Origin: Asinibacterium sp. OR53
GTDB taxonomy: Bacteria > Bacteroidota > Bacteroidia > Chitinophagales > Chitinophagaceae
Reading direction: 5' to 3'
Length of the DNA stretch: 64,000 bases
Assembly (NCBI RefSeq): GCF_000515315.1
Contig: NZ_KI911562.1
Span: 1,322,505 to 1,386,504 of the forward strand
Part shown: piece by piece, positions 17,652 to 25,391 of the stretch
Layout: each line of letters opens with the position of its first letter
How positions within the stretch are numbered: the stretch's first letter is position 1
Program-made: the position numbers and the translations under genes
The notes under the pieces: generated by a model
Seen by the model: the letters and a program-made list of their open reading frames with translations, nothing else
Told to the model about the DNA's origin: nothing
Database searches by the model: none

Positions 17652-19269
17652 GGCTTAACAGGCGAAAGAGTGGTAATAAAACCACGCAAACCACTGCCCA
17701 GAGCAGGGCCTGTGGCTTTTTATGCATCAGCCACCAGGCCAGTGCGGCGATACATCCATATAAAACAATCGTTTGCCCGAGACCGGGGTTCAGGTTGTGT
17801 ATGACAGCAAAAGGAATGTTGTCGGTACGGGTGATCAATGTGTTCAATTGGAAGATGAGCCAGCAAATAATTTTACCAGTGCAGGAAGCCGGCACGGGTA
17901 AAGGGGCAACTAACAATAATAACAGGCATCCGTAGAGGATCAATCCGGATAAAGGCACCGCAAAGAAATTGGAGAACAGGAAAAGAGAAGGAAACTGGTG
18001 AAAATGATAGAGCAGCAGCGGAAAAGTCAGTATCTGTGCTGCCAGTGTAATCGCATGCAGTTTCCACAACTGGTCGAGTAGTTTGTTTTCGAAATGAATG
18101 CTTTTATACAATGGCTGCAAGAATAACAAAATGCCCAGCACGGCGCCATAGGAAAGCTGAAAGCCGATATCCCACAAAAAGAATGGATTGTATATGAGCA
18201 GGCAGAATGCGGAAGCTGCGAGTGAATTCAGGGAATGCCCTTTTTTGCCCATCAGATCGCCTAGAAGAATGAAGGAAAAAGTAACGGCCGAACGAAGGAT
18301 AGAAGCACCTGCACCGGCGAGCAGACTGAACCCCCACAGGGTACAGAAAACCAGCAGGGGCGCTATCCTGCCAATAGCCGGAACAGCACGTAAAGGTTTC
18401 AACAGGAATGCCAGCAGACCGTAGATCATACCCAGGTGCATGCCACTGATGGCAATGATATGTACCACACCGGTATTGCTGTAAGACTGCATCAGCTCTT
18501 TATCCAGGTCATTCCGGTAGCCGATCAGTAAGGCTTCCGCTACACCCGCTTCTGTGTGACCGTTGATATAAGTGCGAAATGTATGAATGACAAAATCCCT
18601 TACCCTGAACAGCATGCTGGTAATGGGTTCCGCTAATGTGTCGTTGAGTAATTCGTAATTATGCGAAGAGAGGAATGCCTGGTAATGAATGCCCAGGCTT
18701 GCACAATATTTGCGATAATCGAAACCTGTTCGTGCATCATTGGTAATTGGCTGCAAGGGTTTGTACAGCAACAGTTGTGATCCGTAAACGAGCCCATGGT
18801 GCAGGTCTTCCTTTTTAAAATACAGCAATACATCGCCCTGTACTTTTTTCCAACGGTTGACTTTTTCAGCGCCTGGTTGTTGTATATGTGTGATGGTGGC
18901 AAGCGCTTTTAACGATCGGCGTTTTTCAACGAGGGGCTCTTGTAATACGGCTATTAGCGTATCGCCCGGATGATAGTGGTTACCCAGCCAGTCTGGCCGG
19001 TTTTGCCATTCATGCAAGTATAAACTGGTCATACCCGCACTCAGTATCAGTAAGTGAACAGCGATACCTGCTGCTTTTCTGAAACGGAATTTTTTTATAA
19101 TAGGCAAGAACTGGTAAAAGAGGAAAAGACATGCCCCTGTTGCAGCCAGCAAACCAGCTACCATCCATGTTGGATGAAAAATATCCTGTATGAGGATACC
19201 TGTGATGAAGGCTATCAACAGGCGGATAAAAGGGTACTGTTTCCACGCAGCTATTCCATATCGCTTCAT
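17641..19269 (-). CDS. comEC: ComEC/Rec2-family protein without nuclease domain
   Basis: Polytopic inner-membrane protein homologous to the DNA-uptake channel ComEC. Two or three N-terminal helices and a DUF4131-like soluble segment (residues about 80-210) are followed by the Competence domain (about 220-500), recognised by GYRNDLDKELMQSYSNTGVV, HIIAISGMHLGMIYGLL, LAGAGASILRSAVTFSFILL and DIGFQLSYGAVLGILLF. At 542 residues it ends with the membrane domain and lacks the C-terminal metallo-beta-lactamase domain of Bacillus-type ComEC. A separate nuclease or a divergent function is possible. It is 45 bp upstream of purH on the same strand. Confidence 0.87.
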   Translation of the reverse strand: MKRYGIAAWKQYPFIRLLIAFITGILIQDIFHPTWMVAGLLAATGACLFLFYQFLPIIKKFRFRKAAGIAVHLLILSAGMTSLYLHEWQNRPDWLGNHYHPGDTLIAVLQEPLVEKRRSLKALATITHIQQPGAEKVNRWKKVQGDVLLYFKKEDLHHGLVYGSQLLLYKPLQPITNDARTGFDYRKYCASLGIHYQAFLSSHNYELLNDTLAEPITSMLFRVRDFVIHTFRTYINGHTEAGVAEALLIGYRNDLDKELMQSYSNTGVVHIIAISGMHLGMIYGLLAFLLKPLRAVPAIGRIAPLLVFCTLWGFSLLAGAGASILRSAVTFSFILLGDLMGKKGHSLNSLAASAFCLLIYNPFFLWDIGFQLSYGAVLGILLFLQPLYKSIHFENKLLDQLWKLHAITLAAQILTFPLLLYHFHQFPSLFLFSNFFAVPLSGLILYGCLLLLLVAPLPVPASCTGKIICWLIFQLNTLITRTDNIPFAVIHNLNPGLGQTIVLYGCIAALAWWLMHKKPQALLWAVVCVVLLPLFRLLSLVL

Positions 19270-19319
19270 AAAGCGAACATACTACGGGATACTTCGGACA
19301 GAACGGAGTATGGATGTGC

Positions 19320-20513
19320 TTATTTACTCAGGTTCATACTTCTTTCCTTGTACAAGGTGCGAAAGTATGGATCTCTGAGGTCTTTGATGAAACGGATGGC
19401 TTCTCCGGTACTTTTCATTTCAGGTCCCAGCTCTTTGTTTACACCGGGGAATTTTTCAAAACTGAACACAGGCTCTTTAATGGCATAACCATCAAGCCTC
19501 TTGTCCATCTGGAATTCGGTGAGTTTGGCTGCGCCCAGCATCACTTTGGTAGCGATGTTCAGGTAAGGGATCTGGTAAGCTTTGGCAATGAAAGGCGTGG
19601 TGCGGGAGGCCCTGGGGTTGGCTTCGATCACAAATACTTTGCCGTCTTTGATGGCAAATTGGATGTTGATGAGGCCTTTGATGCTGAGCGCCCGTGCAAT
19701 TTTTTCACTGTAATATTCCATGGTAGCTACTACCATCGGAGTGAGGTTAAACGCAGGAAGAACGGCATTGCTGTCGCCGCTGTGGATACCTGCGGGCTCA
19801 ATATGTTCCATCACCCCCATGATGTGGAAGTTTTCACCATCGAAAATGGCGTCTACTTCAGCTTCCTGGCAACGGTCGAGGAAATGGTCGATCAGGATCT
19901 TATTGCCTGGTAAATGTTTCACGAGGCTGATCACAGCCTGTTCCACTTCATCATCATTGATCACGATGCGCATTCTTTGTCCGCCCAGTACATAACTCGG
20001 ACGAACCAGCACCGGGTATCCAACTTTATTGGCCACTTCAATGGCTTCTTCAGCAGTGTAGGCGGTACCATATTGAGGGTAAGGAATATCGAGTTCTTTC
20101 AACAGATCACTGAAACGTCCACGGTCTTCGGCAATATCCATACTGTCGAAAGAAGTGCCGATGATCCTGATGCCTTTCTCGTGCAGGCGTTTGGCCAGCT
20201 TGAGGGCAGTTTGACCACCCAGCTGTACGATCACGCCTTCGGGCTGCTCCAGCTCAATGATTTCCCACAAATGTTCCCAGAATACGGGCTCGAAGTACAG
20301 TTTGTCGGCCATATCGAAATCGGTAGATACCGTTTCGGGGTTACAATTGACCATAATGGCTTCGTAACCGCACTCTTTGATGGCCAGTAAACCATGCACA
20401 CAACAGTAGTCGAACTCAATGCCCTGCCCGATCCTGTTGGGGCCGCTGCCTAAAACAATGATCTTTTTCCTGGAGGAAGGGATTGATTCGTTGGAATTAA
20501 GTCTAGGATTCAT
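19320..20513 (-). CDS. carB: Carbamoyl-phosphate synthase large subunit, C-terminal half only
   Basis: Corresponds to the second (carbamoyl-phosphate forming) half of CarB: KKIIVLGSGPNRIGQGIEFD, YCCVHGLLAIKECGYEAIMV, MVNCNPETVSTDFDMADKLY, an ATP-grasp domain (residues about 110-330; PVLVRPSYVLGGQRM, HIEPAGIHSGDSN, VFVIEANPRASRT) and LGPEMKSTGEAIRF near the end. It has no N-terminal carboxyphosphate half and no MGS regulatory domain. The ATG at 20513 gives 397 residues, starting within what would be the linker between halves in full-length CarB; the frame is open to 20561. Upstream genes are unrelated. Either CarB is split, as in some archaea and Aquifex, or this is a fragment or paralogue. 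Arginine/pyrimidine role is inferred. Confidence 0.85.
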   Translation of the reverse strand: MNPRLNSNESIPSSRKKIIVLGSGPNRIGQGIEFDYCCVHGLLAIKECGYEAIMVNCNPETVSTDFDMADKLYFEPVFWEHLWEIIELEQPEGVIVQLGGQTALKLAKRLHEKGIRIIGTSFDSMDIAEDRGRFSDLLKELDIPYPQYGTAYTAEEAIEVANKVGYPVLVRPSYVLGGQRMRIVINDDEVEQAVISLVKHLPGNKILIDHFLDRCQEAEVDAIFDGENFHIMGVMEHIEPAGIHSGDSNAVLPAFNLTPMVVATMEYYSEKIARALSIKGLINIQFAIKDGKVFVIEANPRASRTTPFIAKAYQIPYLNIATKVMLGAAKLTEFQMDKRLDGYAIKEPVFSFEKFPGVNKELGPEMKSTGEAIRFIKDLRDPYFRTLYKERSMNLSK

Positions 20514-20554
20514 TTTTGCGAAAGATTGCGCAAAATTAGGGAAATGAGGGGAGA

Positions 20555-20884
20555 TTACCATCTCTTACAGCGCTCTCGCCATTCCTGCTTGAGTTTTTCC
20601 CTTTCTTCGGGACTCATATTGTGCCATTTCTCGCGCAGTTCGGATTTCCAGCCGCCATTGCCGCCGCATCCCGGACCGCCCCAGCGGCCCTTGATGCCCC
20701 CGAAGAGGATTTTTGATAATACCAGGAGCCCGATCGCCTGCCAGAAATCGATGACCGGAACGGCTACGATGCCCACCAGTACATGATTCCACAATTCCAT
20801 GACCACATATCCCAGGAGGCTGGCTATAAAGAGAGCAATTACGATACATCCCAGGATTTTCTTTATCCAGAATTTTTTGTTCAT
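20555..20884 (-). CDS. Small membrane protein encoded after an ECF sigma factor
   Basis: A 109-residue protein with two hydrophobic helices (about residues 8-30 and 34-60), a short Gly-rich loop (GGIKGRWGGPGCGGNGG) and a charged C-terminal helix with NMSPEEREKLKQEWRERC. That ending resembles the SPEERxK helices of small stress-sensor proteins, but I cannot name a family. It starts 13 bp after the stop of the sigma factor at 20898-21476 on the same strand, so it is probably cotranscribed. It could be its membrane regulator; this is context inference only. Confidence 0.75.
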   Translation of the reverse strand: MNKKFWIKKILGCIVIALFIASLLGYVVMELWNHVLVGIVAVPVIDFWQAIGLLVLSKILFGGIKGRWGGPGCGGNGGWKSELREKWHNMSPEEREKLKQEWRERCKRW

Positions 20885-20897
20885 TTCAATTCGTTTA

Positions 20898-21476
20898 CTA
20901 ATGATATAATAATTCGTTTTTAAGTGTAAGCAGTCTTTCCCTCAGATGCAGGACCGCATAGCGCTTCCGGCTGATGAGGGTGTTGATAGTTTCCCCTGTC
21001 TGCTCTGCGATCTCTTTGAATGGTACTCCTTCGATTTCGTTCAGTATGAATACATCGCGTTGGGAAGCGGGTAGTTCATTCAGTGCTGCGTAGAGCGTTT
21101 CCCAAAAAAGCGAGCGGAGATAATCCGTTTCGGGAGAATTGCGTTCGTCGAAAAAAAGGTTGGTCCAGTCGAACTCCGTTTCGTCTGAGCCACCTGTATA
21201 CAAGTCTTCGAGTAACTCGGGCTTTTTCTTCCGGTTGCGGTCGGTGATCTTGTTCCGGGTAACAGTAAAGAGCCAGGCCGTAAGTTGTTCGATGGGTTTG
21301 GTATTACCCAATAACTGGTAAAAAACATCCTGCAGGATATCTTCCGCATCGGCTTCATTGCCCACACGTTTGCGTATGAAAGCCATCAATCGCTTACTAT
21401 ACGTGTTGATGACCTCGGTAATATTGTTCTTGCGGGGTCCGCTCATGTCTGCTACTATCGTCAGCGCCTTATCCAT
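20898..21476 (-). CDS. ECF-type RNA polymerase sigma factor
   Basis: Sigma-70-family extracytoplasmic-function sigma factor (192 aa). Region 2 lies at about residues 25-90 (RLMAFIRKRVGNEADAEDIL, QDVFYQLLG, LTAWLFTVTRNKITD). Region 4 lies at about 130-185 (LNELPASQRDVFILNEIEG, FKEIAEQTGETINTLISRKR). A 40-residue acidic linker joins them. No classical anti-sigma gene is adjacent; a small two-helix membrane protein is encoded 13 bp downstream. The sigma factor may recognise a stress set of genes unknown from this sequence. Confidence 0.93.
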   Translation of the reverse strand: MDKALTIVADMSGPRKNNITEVINTYSKRLMAFIRKRVGNEADAEDILQDVFYQLLGNTKPIEQLTAWLFTVTRNKITDRNRKKKPELLEDLYTGGSDETEFDWTNLFFDERNSPETDYLRSLFWETLYAALNELPASQRDVFILNEIEGVPFKEIAEQTGETINTLISRKRYAVLHLRERLLTLKNELLYH

Positions 21477-21556
21477 TTAGAGAGGTAGACGGGGAGGAGG
21501 TGCTGATATTTTAAAAGTAGGAAGAAATGTTGATCGTAGACCTGCAATGAAACTAT

Positions 21557-22462
21557 TTAGAAAAGTGTTTGTGGTGGAAGAAAACTAGGCTTCAGGAGGT
21601 TAAGGCCACAAGCGGCATTCAGACGGTCTACCAGGTAAACGGTGAGTTCGGGAGAAAAAGCTTCATCATGCATGTGCATGAAAAAATACAATTCTTCCAG
21701 GCCCTGGTCGATCCAATATTGTATGCGGGCAATCCATTCGTCGATACGTGTATAGTCGGTCGGGTGCAGGCTGTTGCCTACATAACGAATAAAAGCTTTT
21801 GGGATGGTCAGTTGCATGTGCGCGCAATCTCTTCGTCCGCTCGTGTCTGTGATCACAGCGCCCAGTTTCCGTTCCGTTAGAAAACCGAATAGTTCTTTTC
21901 GGATGGCAGCATCACCGAACCAGGAGGGATGGCGCACTTCCAGGAAAAACTGCAGGTCTGCAGGAAGGGATTGGAGAAAATCGAATAATTCTTTTTTCCT
22001 GCCTGGAGAGAAAGCGTCGCTGACCTGCACAAAAATGGGACCCAGGTGTTCTCCGAAAGCCATGAGCCCTTTCAGGAATTCGGTGGTGATGAGTTCTTTT
22101 CCCTGCAGGTTGCCATAGTGAGTAACGCCCTGGTACATTTTCGGACAAAACAGAAAATCTCTTCCTGCTGCTTTGGCAGCCCATTTGCCAATGGTTGCTT
22201 CGTCGTATACTTTATAATGTGTGGCGTTGAGTTCAATACAGTTGTAATGATTTACATAGTGCTCAAGAAAATCCTTCTCTTTTGTTTTTTGGGGATAGAT
22301 CTTGCCAATCCATTCTTTTCTTCCCCATTTGGCGCAGCCTAAGTACAATTTAGGACTAGCAGCTCTTTGTCCGCCCAGTACATGCAGGTTCTCTTCTGGT
22401 TCTGGCGGCAATGCAAAATGAATCGACTCGAGTTCTGCTACCGGCACGCGTCCAAATTCCAT
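21557..22462 (-). CDS. DUF72 family protein
   Basis: YecE-like DUF72 protein with a TIM-barrel-like fold and unknown function. Visible family signatures are LYLGCAKWGRKEWIGKIYP (residues about 38-56), HYNCIELNATHYKVY, FLFCPKMYQGVTHYG, the LEVRHPSWF motif, AVITDTSGRRDCAH and the ELYFFMHMHDEAFSPE ending. Length (301 aa) is slightly long, owing to an N-terminal extension of about 35 residues. It lies 81 bp downstream of umuC on the same strand; a link to DNA repair is possible but unproven. Confidence 0.9.
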   Translation of the reverse strand: MEFGRVPVAELESIHFALPPEPEENLHVLGGQRAASPKLYLGCAKWGRKEWIGKIYPQKTKEKDFLEHYVNHYNCIELNATHYKVYDEATIGKWAAKAAGRDFLFCPKMYQGVTHYGNLQGKELITTEFLKGLMAFGEHLGPIFVQVSDAFSPGRKKELFDFLQSLPADLQFFLEVRHPSWFGDAAIRKELFGFLTERKLGAVITDTSGRRDCAHMQLTIPKAFIRYVGNSLHPTDYTRIDEWIARIQYWIDQGLEELYFFMHMHDEAFSPELTVYLVDRLNAACGLNLLKPSFLPPQTLF

Positions 22463-22543
22463 AATGCTGTTTTAAGTGATGATTCAAAGATCATCCTTTC
22501 TTGATAAAGTTGTTAGTTGTTTGAAATGACTTCAATATATCTG

Positions 22544-23824
22544 TCATCTAACTTCGCATAACTCTTCCCACCTCGTAGTATACCTCGGACTGCGTAGCTC
22601 CTGCCGCATTTTCCAGTTACGGGTAGTACCGGAAGAAGCGAATTTGAGGATGTCGTCGCGCATGGCAAAGTTTACGTTATCCATGGTACTCATGAGCAGG
22701 CGGCGGTTGTTGAGGGGCTCCGGCTTGAACAGGTTGCCCTGCACCGATTCGTCGGGCACGATGCCACTGAGCATCACACCTGCTTTTTTATAGGTTCTCC
22801 CTTCTTCATAAAGTTGTTCTGCCAGTTCTACTGCCGGTTTGATGAGTTCCTGTGTGAGGGAAGTGGCGAGCGGAAGGGTAACATGACTGCTGATGGTAGG
22901 TCCGTGTCTGAAATAAGTATTGTGCGATTGTTCTTTGGGAACAATGAATACGCTTACCACTTTTGCGGCGCCGTGTTGTCGCCTCAGTTTTTCTGCCGCG
23001 CGTGAGGTATAGGCGGCGATGGCTTCTTTGATGTCTTTCACATCATGCACCGGAGAGCCGAACATGCGTGTAGTGGCGATCATTTTTTTAACAAGCCGGT
23101 CTCCTTCCATTTCAATACAGGATTCTCCCCGCAATTCTTTCAGTAACCGGGTGCCTGTTACGCCGCCCATATATTTACGTCCCCAGGAAGGATCTTTGAT
23201 GCTCAGCTCGTATGCATTGTTAATGCCTTGCTGCCGTAGTTTATGGGCATAGCGGAATCCTACGCCCCAGATGTCTTCGATATCCGTTTTCACCAGGGCT
23301 TGTTGTATGGTGCGGGGACTATCCAGCACCAGCACGCAATCGGTGATGTCTTTGTGTTTTTTGGCCAGCCGGTTGGCTATTTTGCTCAGCACTTTAGTAG
23401 GTGCTACACCAATGGATACGGCGATGCCCGTCCATTGTTCTACCACAGTCCGTATCCGGATGGCCATTTCCCGTATCTGATCTTTAGGGATATGGTCCAG
23501 GTCGAGAAAGGCTTCGTCCACCGAATATACTTCCACGCGGCCGGGAGGTAAGAGCAGACGGAGTGTTTCCATGACCCGCCAGCTCAGATCACCATACAGG
23601 TGATAGTTCGATGAAAAAGCAGTGACATTATGCTGCCGGATCAGCGGCTTTGCCTGGAAATAAGGACCGGCCATGGCAATGCCCAATGCTTTGGCCTCAT
23701 CGCTGCGCGAGACGATGCATCCGTCGTTATTGCTCAATACCACTACGGGTTTGCCTCGCAGTTCGGGTTTAAACAGCCGCTCGCAGGAGCAATAGAAATT
23801 GTTGCAGTCAACGATCGCTTTCAT
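22544..23824 (-). CDS. umuC: Y-family DNA polymerase UmuC-like
   Basis: Error-prone translesion polymerase (Pol V catalytic subunit type). The N-terminal palm begins MKAIVDCNNFYCSCERLF with the metal-binding Asp; the second acidic motif is YSVDEAFLDL (residues about 98-107); SIGVAPTKVLSKIANRLAKK and the helix-hairpin-helix DIEDIWGVGFRYAHKLRQQG follow; the little-finger and DUF4113-like C-terminus end the protein. I use the ATG at 23824 (426 aa), which overlaps the UmuD-like stop by 4 bases; the frame extends 11 codons upstream. Expected to be induced by DNA damage, although the UmuD partner looks catalytically altered. Confidence 0.94.
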   Translation of the reverse strand: MKAIVDCNNFYCSCERLFKPELRGKPVVVLSNNDGCIVSRSDEAKALGIAMAGPYFQAKPLIRQHNVTAFSSNYHLYGDLSWRVMETLRLLLPPGRVEVYSVDEAFLDLDHIPKDQIREMAIRIRTVVEQWTGIAVSIGVAPTKVLSKIANRLAKKHKDITDCVLVLDSPRTIQQALVKTDIEDIWGVGFRYAHKLRQQGINNAYELSIKDPSWGRKYMGGVTGTRLLKELRGESCIEMEGDRLVKKMIATTRMFGSPVHDVKDIKEAIAAYTSRAAEKLRRQHGAAKVVSVFIVPKEQSHNTYFRHGPTISSHVTLPLATSLTQELIKPAVELAEQLYEEGRTYKKAGVMLSGIVPDESVQGNLFKPEPLNNRRLLMSTMDNVNFAMRDDILKFASSGTTRNWKMRQELRSPRYTTRWEELCEVR

Positions 23825-24252
23825 AACTGGTGTATGCTGTAGACCACTACGCCCCATACGGCATAGTTAGAAAATTCGTCGATCAGTATATCGCCGTAGC
23901 GTTTGTTCTCAGCCACCAGTGCAATACCCTTGATATGGGTGTGCACGCGCCTGACCAACAATTCGCCGTTCACGATGGCTACGATCACTTTGCCGGTGGT
24001 GGCTTTGAGGCTGCGGTCCACGATGAGGGTATCGCCGCTGTAGATGCCGGCGCCGATCATGGCATCGCTGTTCATGCGAAAGAAAAAAGTAGCGGGTTTG
24101 TTGTGAATGAGTTGTTCGTTGAGGTCGATGCCTCTTTCCATATAATCATCGGCTGCTGCGCCAAAGCCGGTGGCGTTGGCAGTGGGGATCTCCCACTGGC
24201 TGAATTGTTTGGAGCCTTTATAGGCGGCTCCGTACCACTGTTCCCCTTGCAT
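23821..24252 (-). CDS. umuD: UmuD-like S24-fold protein lacking the Ser/Lys dyad
   Basis: UmuD homologue (143 aa), normally a LexA-like protein that cuts its own N-terminus and then activates UmuC. Alignment by eye: TGFGAAADDYMERGIDLNEQ matches the region around the UmuD cleavage site, and FFFRMNSDAMIGAGIYSGDT matches FVKASGDSMIDGGISDGD. The catalytic Ser60 position (GDSM) is therefore Ala (SDAM). IVNGELLVRRV matches VDGEFTVKKL, so Lys97 is Arg. The codons (AGC GAT GCC ATG; GTC AGG CGC) confirm this. It overlaps umuC by 4 bases. Family is clear; loss of self-cleavage is inferred. Confidence 0.88.
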   Translation of the reverse strand: MQGEQWYGAAYKGSKQFSQWEIPTANATGFGAAADDYMERGIDLNEQLIHNKPATFFFRMNSDAMIGAGIYSGDTLIVDRSLKATTGKVIVAIVNGELLVRRVHTHIKGIALVAENKRYGDILIDEFSNYAVWGVVVYSIHQL

Positions 24253-24270
24253 AGAAATTAATTTTGTTTA

Positions 24271-24285
24271 ACTAAATTATTTAGT
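24271..24285. promoter_or_regulatory. 15-bp palindrome between divergent umuDC and 2H genes
   Basis: ACTAAATTATTTAGT is a perfect palindrome with one central base. It lies 18 bp upstream of the UmuD-like start and 48 bp upstream of the rightward gene at 24334. A further half-site-like AACTAAA occurs near 24311. The position suits an operator for a repressor controlling both directions; the regulator is unknown. Confidence 0.5.
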
Positions 24286-24333
24286 AAATTTATGCTAAAA
24301 TAATTGACAAACTAAAAAATAATACCGGAAAAT

Positions 24334-24744
24334 ATGGAATGGAATTATCAACTCGTCACCCGCCTGGGAGCGGGTTCACTGACCCTGGCTCATTTTTGGG
24401 CCCGGGAAGACATGGAAGAAACGTTGATCCGCTGGATGCACCGCATCATCAGTGCGCAGAAAAGTTTCAGGGTTACCCTGCAGTCTCCCGCAGAAGAATC
24501 GGTTGTACGGATCTCTGACCGGCAGCCTTTGCAGCAACTGGCCAGGGAATTGAAAATAGTAGATGACTATGTGCGGAGCTATGGTTGTCCGGATATGAAA
24601 CTGATCACCAACCCCAGTTTACCCGCCGGCACTTGCGATGCCTTGCCTGCTTCGTTCGAAATAACGGAACTGGTATTGGTGCGGAGAAAACATGCATTCG
24701 ATACGAGTCGCCAGGTGAATGTATTCGGCCTGCGACCGGCCTGA
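24334..24744 (+). CDS. Degenerate 2H phosphoesterase-like protein
   Basis: A 136-residue protein homologous, by eye, to the gene that follows it. AGSLTLAHF aligns with KPHITLLRF, KLITNPSLPAG with FITEPHLTVAR, and ITELVLVRRKHAFDTSRQVNVFGL with AQHVLLLRKETGTKKYELVKRFEL. Both H-x-T catalytic motifs have lost their histidine: the first has Ser (SLT), the second Ser and Pro (SLP). It would thus be a shortened, catalytically dead member of the 2H (LigT/CPDase) fold, perhaps a binding protein or partner of its neighbour. It is the first rightward gene of the divergent block with umuDC and is 15 bp before the next gene. Confidence 0.75.
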   Translation: MEWNYQLVTRLGAGSLTLAHFWAREDMEETLIRWMHRIISAQKSFRVTLQSPAEESVVRISDRQPLQQLARELKIVDDYVRSYGCPDMKLITNPSLPAGTCDALPASFEITELVLVRRKHAFDTSRQVNVFGLRPA

Positions 24745-24759
24745 CCCAAAAACACGAAT

Positions 24760-25374
24760 ATGCAAAATAGCATCCACCCCCTGGCAGATTGCCCGGTAAG
24801 TGATTACCTGCTGGTGCTGGAGCCACATGAGGCATTGCGGGCAACCATCATGGCGCTGAAACAATCTTTTGCCGAACGGTATGAATGTCCATCCGCCATG
24901 CACAGTAAACCGCATATCACATTGTTGCGTTTCATGCAATTCAATATGCTGGAATCGCGTATCGTACAAAGACTGGATACCCTCATCACGGCGAATCCGT
25001 CTTTTGTAGTAGAGCTGGAAAATTTTGGCAGTTTTCCCACGCACACCATTTATATAGAAGTGAAGACTAAAACACAGATTACGGAACTGGTGCGGTCGTT
25101 GCGCCCGGTGCAGCGCTTGTTGAAATTCGATGCGGAACATAAACCACATTTCATTACCGAGCCACACCTGACAGTTGCGCGCAAGCTGCTTCCCTGGCAA
25201 TACGAGAAAGGATGGCTGGCGTTCAGTAACAGCCATTTCAACGGGCGGTTCATGGCCCAACACGTATTGTTGTTAAGAAAAGAGACAGGTACTAAAAAAT
25301 ATGAACTCGTAAAACGATTCGAGTTGCTGAACACAAAAAGAGTAGAACCAAAACAGGCAAACCTGTTTTTTTAA
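24760..25374 (+). CDS. 2H phosphoesterase superfamily protein (2'-5' RNA ligase-like)
   Basis: A 204-residue member of the LigT/2',3'-cyclic phosphodiesterase-like superfamily, with both H-x-T motifs intact: SKPHITLLRF near residue 50 and EPHLTVARKL near 135. Such enzymes act on 2'-5' linked or 2',3'-cyclic phosphate RNA or nucleotides; the substrate here is unknown. It is 15 bp after its degenerate paralogue and 17 bp before the radical SAM gene, so the three form a transcription unit divergent from umuDC. Its last codons form a terminator-like hairpin (25351-25368). Confidence 0.87.
   Translation: MQNSIHPLADCPVSDYLLVLEPHEALRATIMALKQSFAERYECPSAMHSKPHITLLRFMQFNMLESRIVQRLDTLITANPSFVVELENFGSFPTHTIYIEVKTKTQITELVRSLRPVQRLLKFDAEHKPHFITEPHLTVARKLLPWQYEKGWLAFSNSHFNGRFMAQHVLLLRKETGTKKYELVKRFELLNTKRVEPKQANLFF
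25351..25372 (+). terminator. Hairpin and T-run overlapping a stop codon
   Basis: AAACAGG (25351-25357) and CCTGTTT (25362-25368) form a 7-bp stem with a CAAA loop, followed by TTTT. These bases encode the last residues of the 2H phosphoesterase. The shape is that of an intrinsic terminator, but the next gene starts only 20 bp on, so it may act as an attenuator. Confidence 0.4.
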
Positions 25375-25382
25375 AGGAGGGG
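25374..25382 (+). promoter_or_regulatory. Strong Shine-Dalgarno sequence for the radical SAM gene
   Basis: AAGGAGGGG lies nine bases before the ATG at 25392. Such a strong match is unusual in this window, where most genes have no recognisable Shine-Dalgarno sequence, as is typical of Bacteroidota. It decides the ATG at 25392 over the in-frame TTG at 25386. Confidence 0.6.
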
Positions 25383-25391
25383 ATTTTGTAT

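Noticed and set aside
17579..17935. Plus-strand open frame across the purH promoter and comEC end
   Set aside because: It runs antisense to comEC and covers the good purH promoter; composition is not protein-like.
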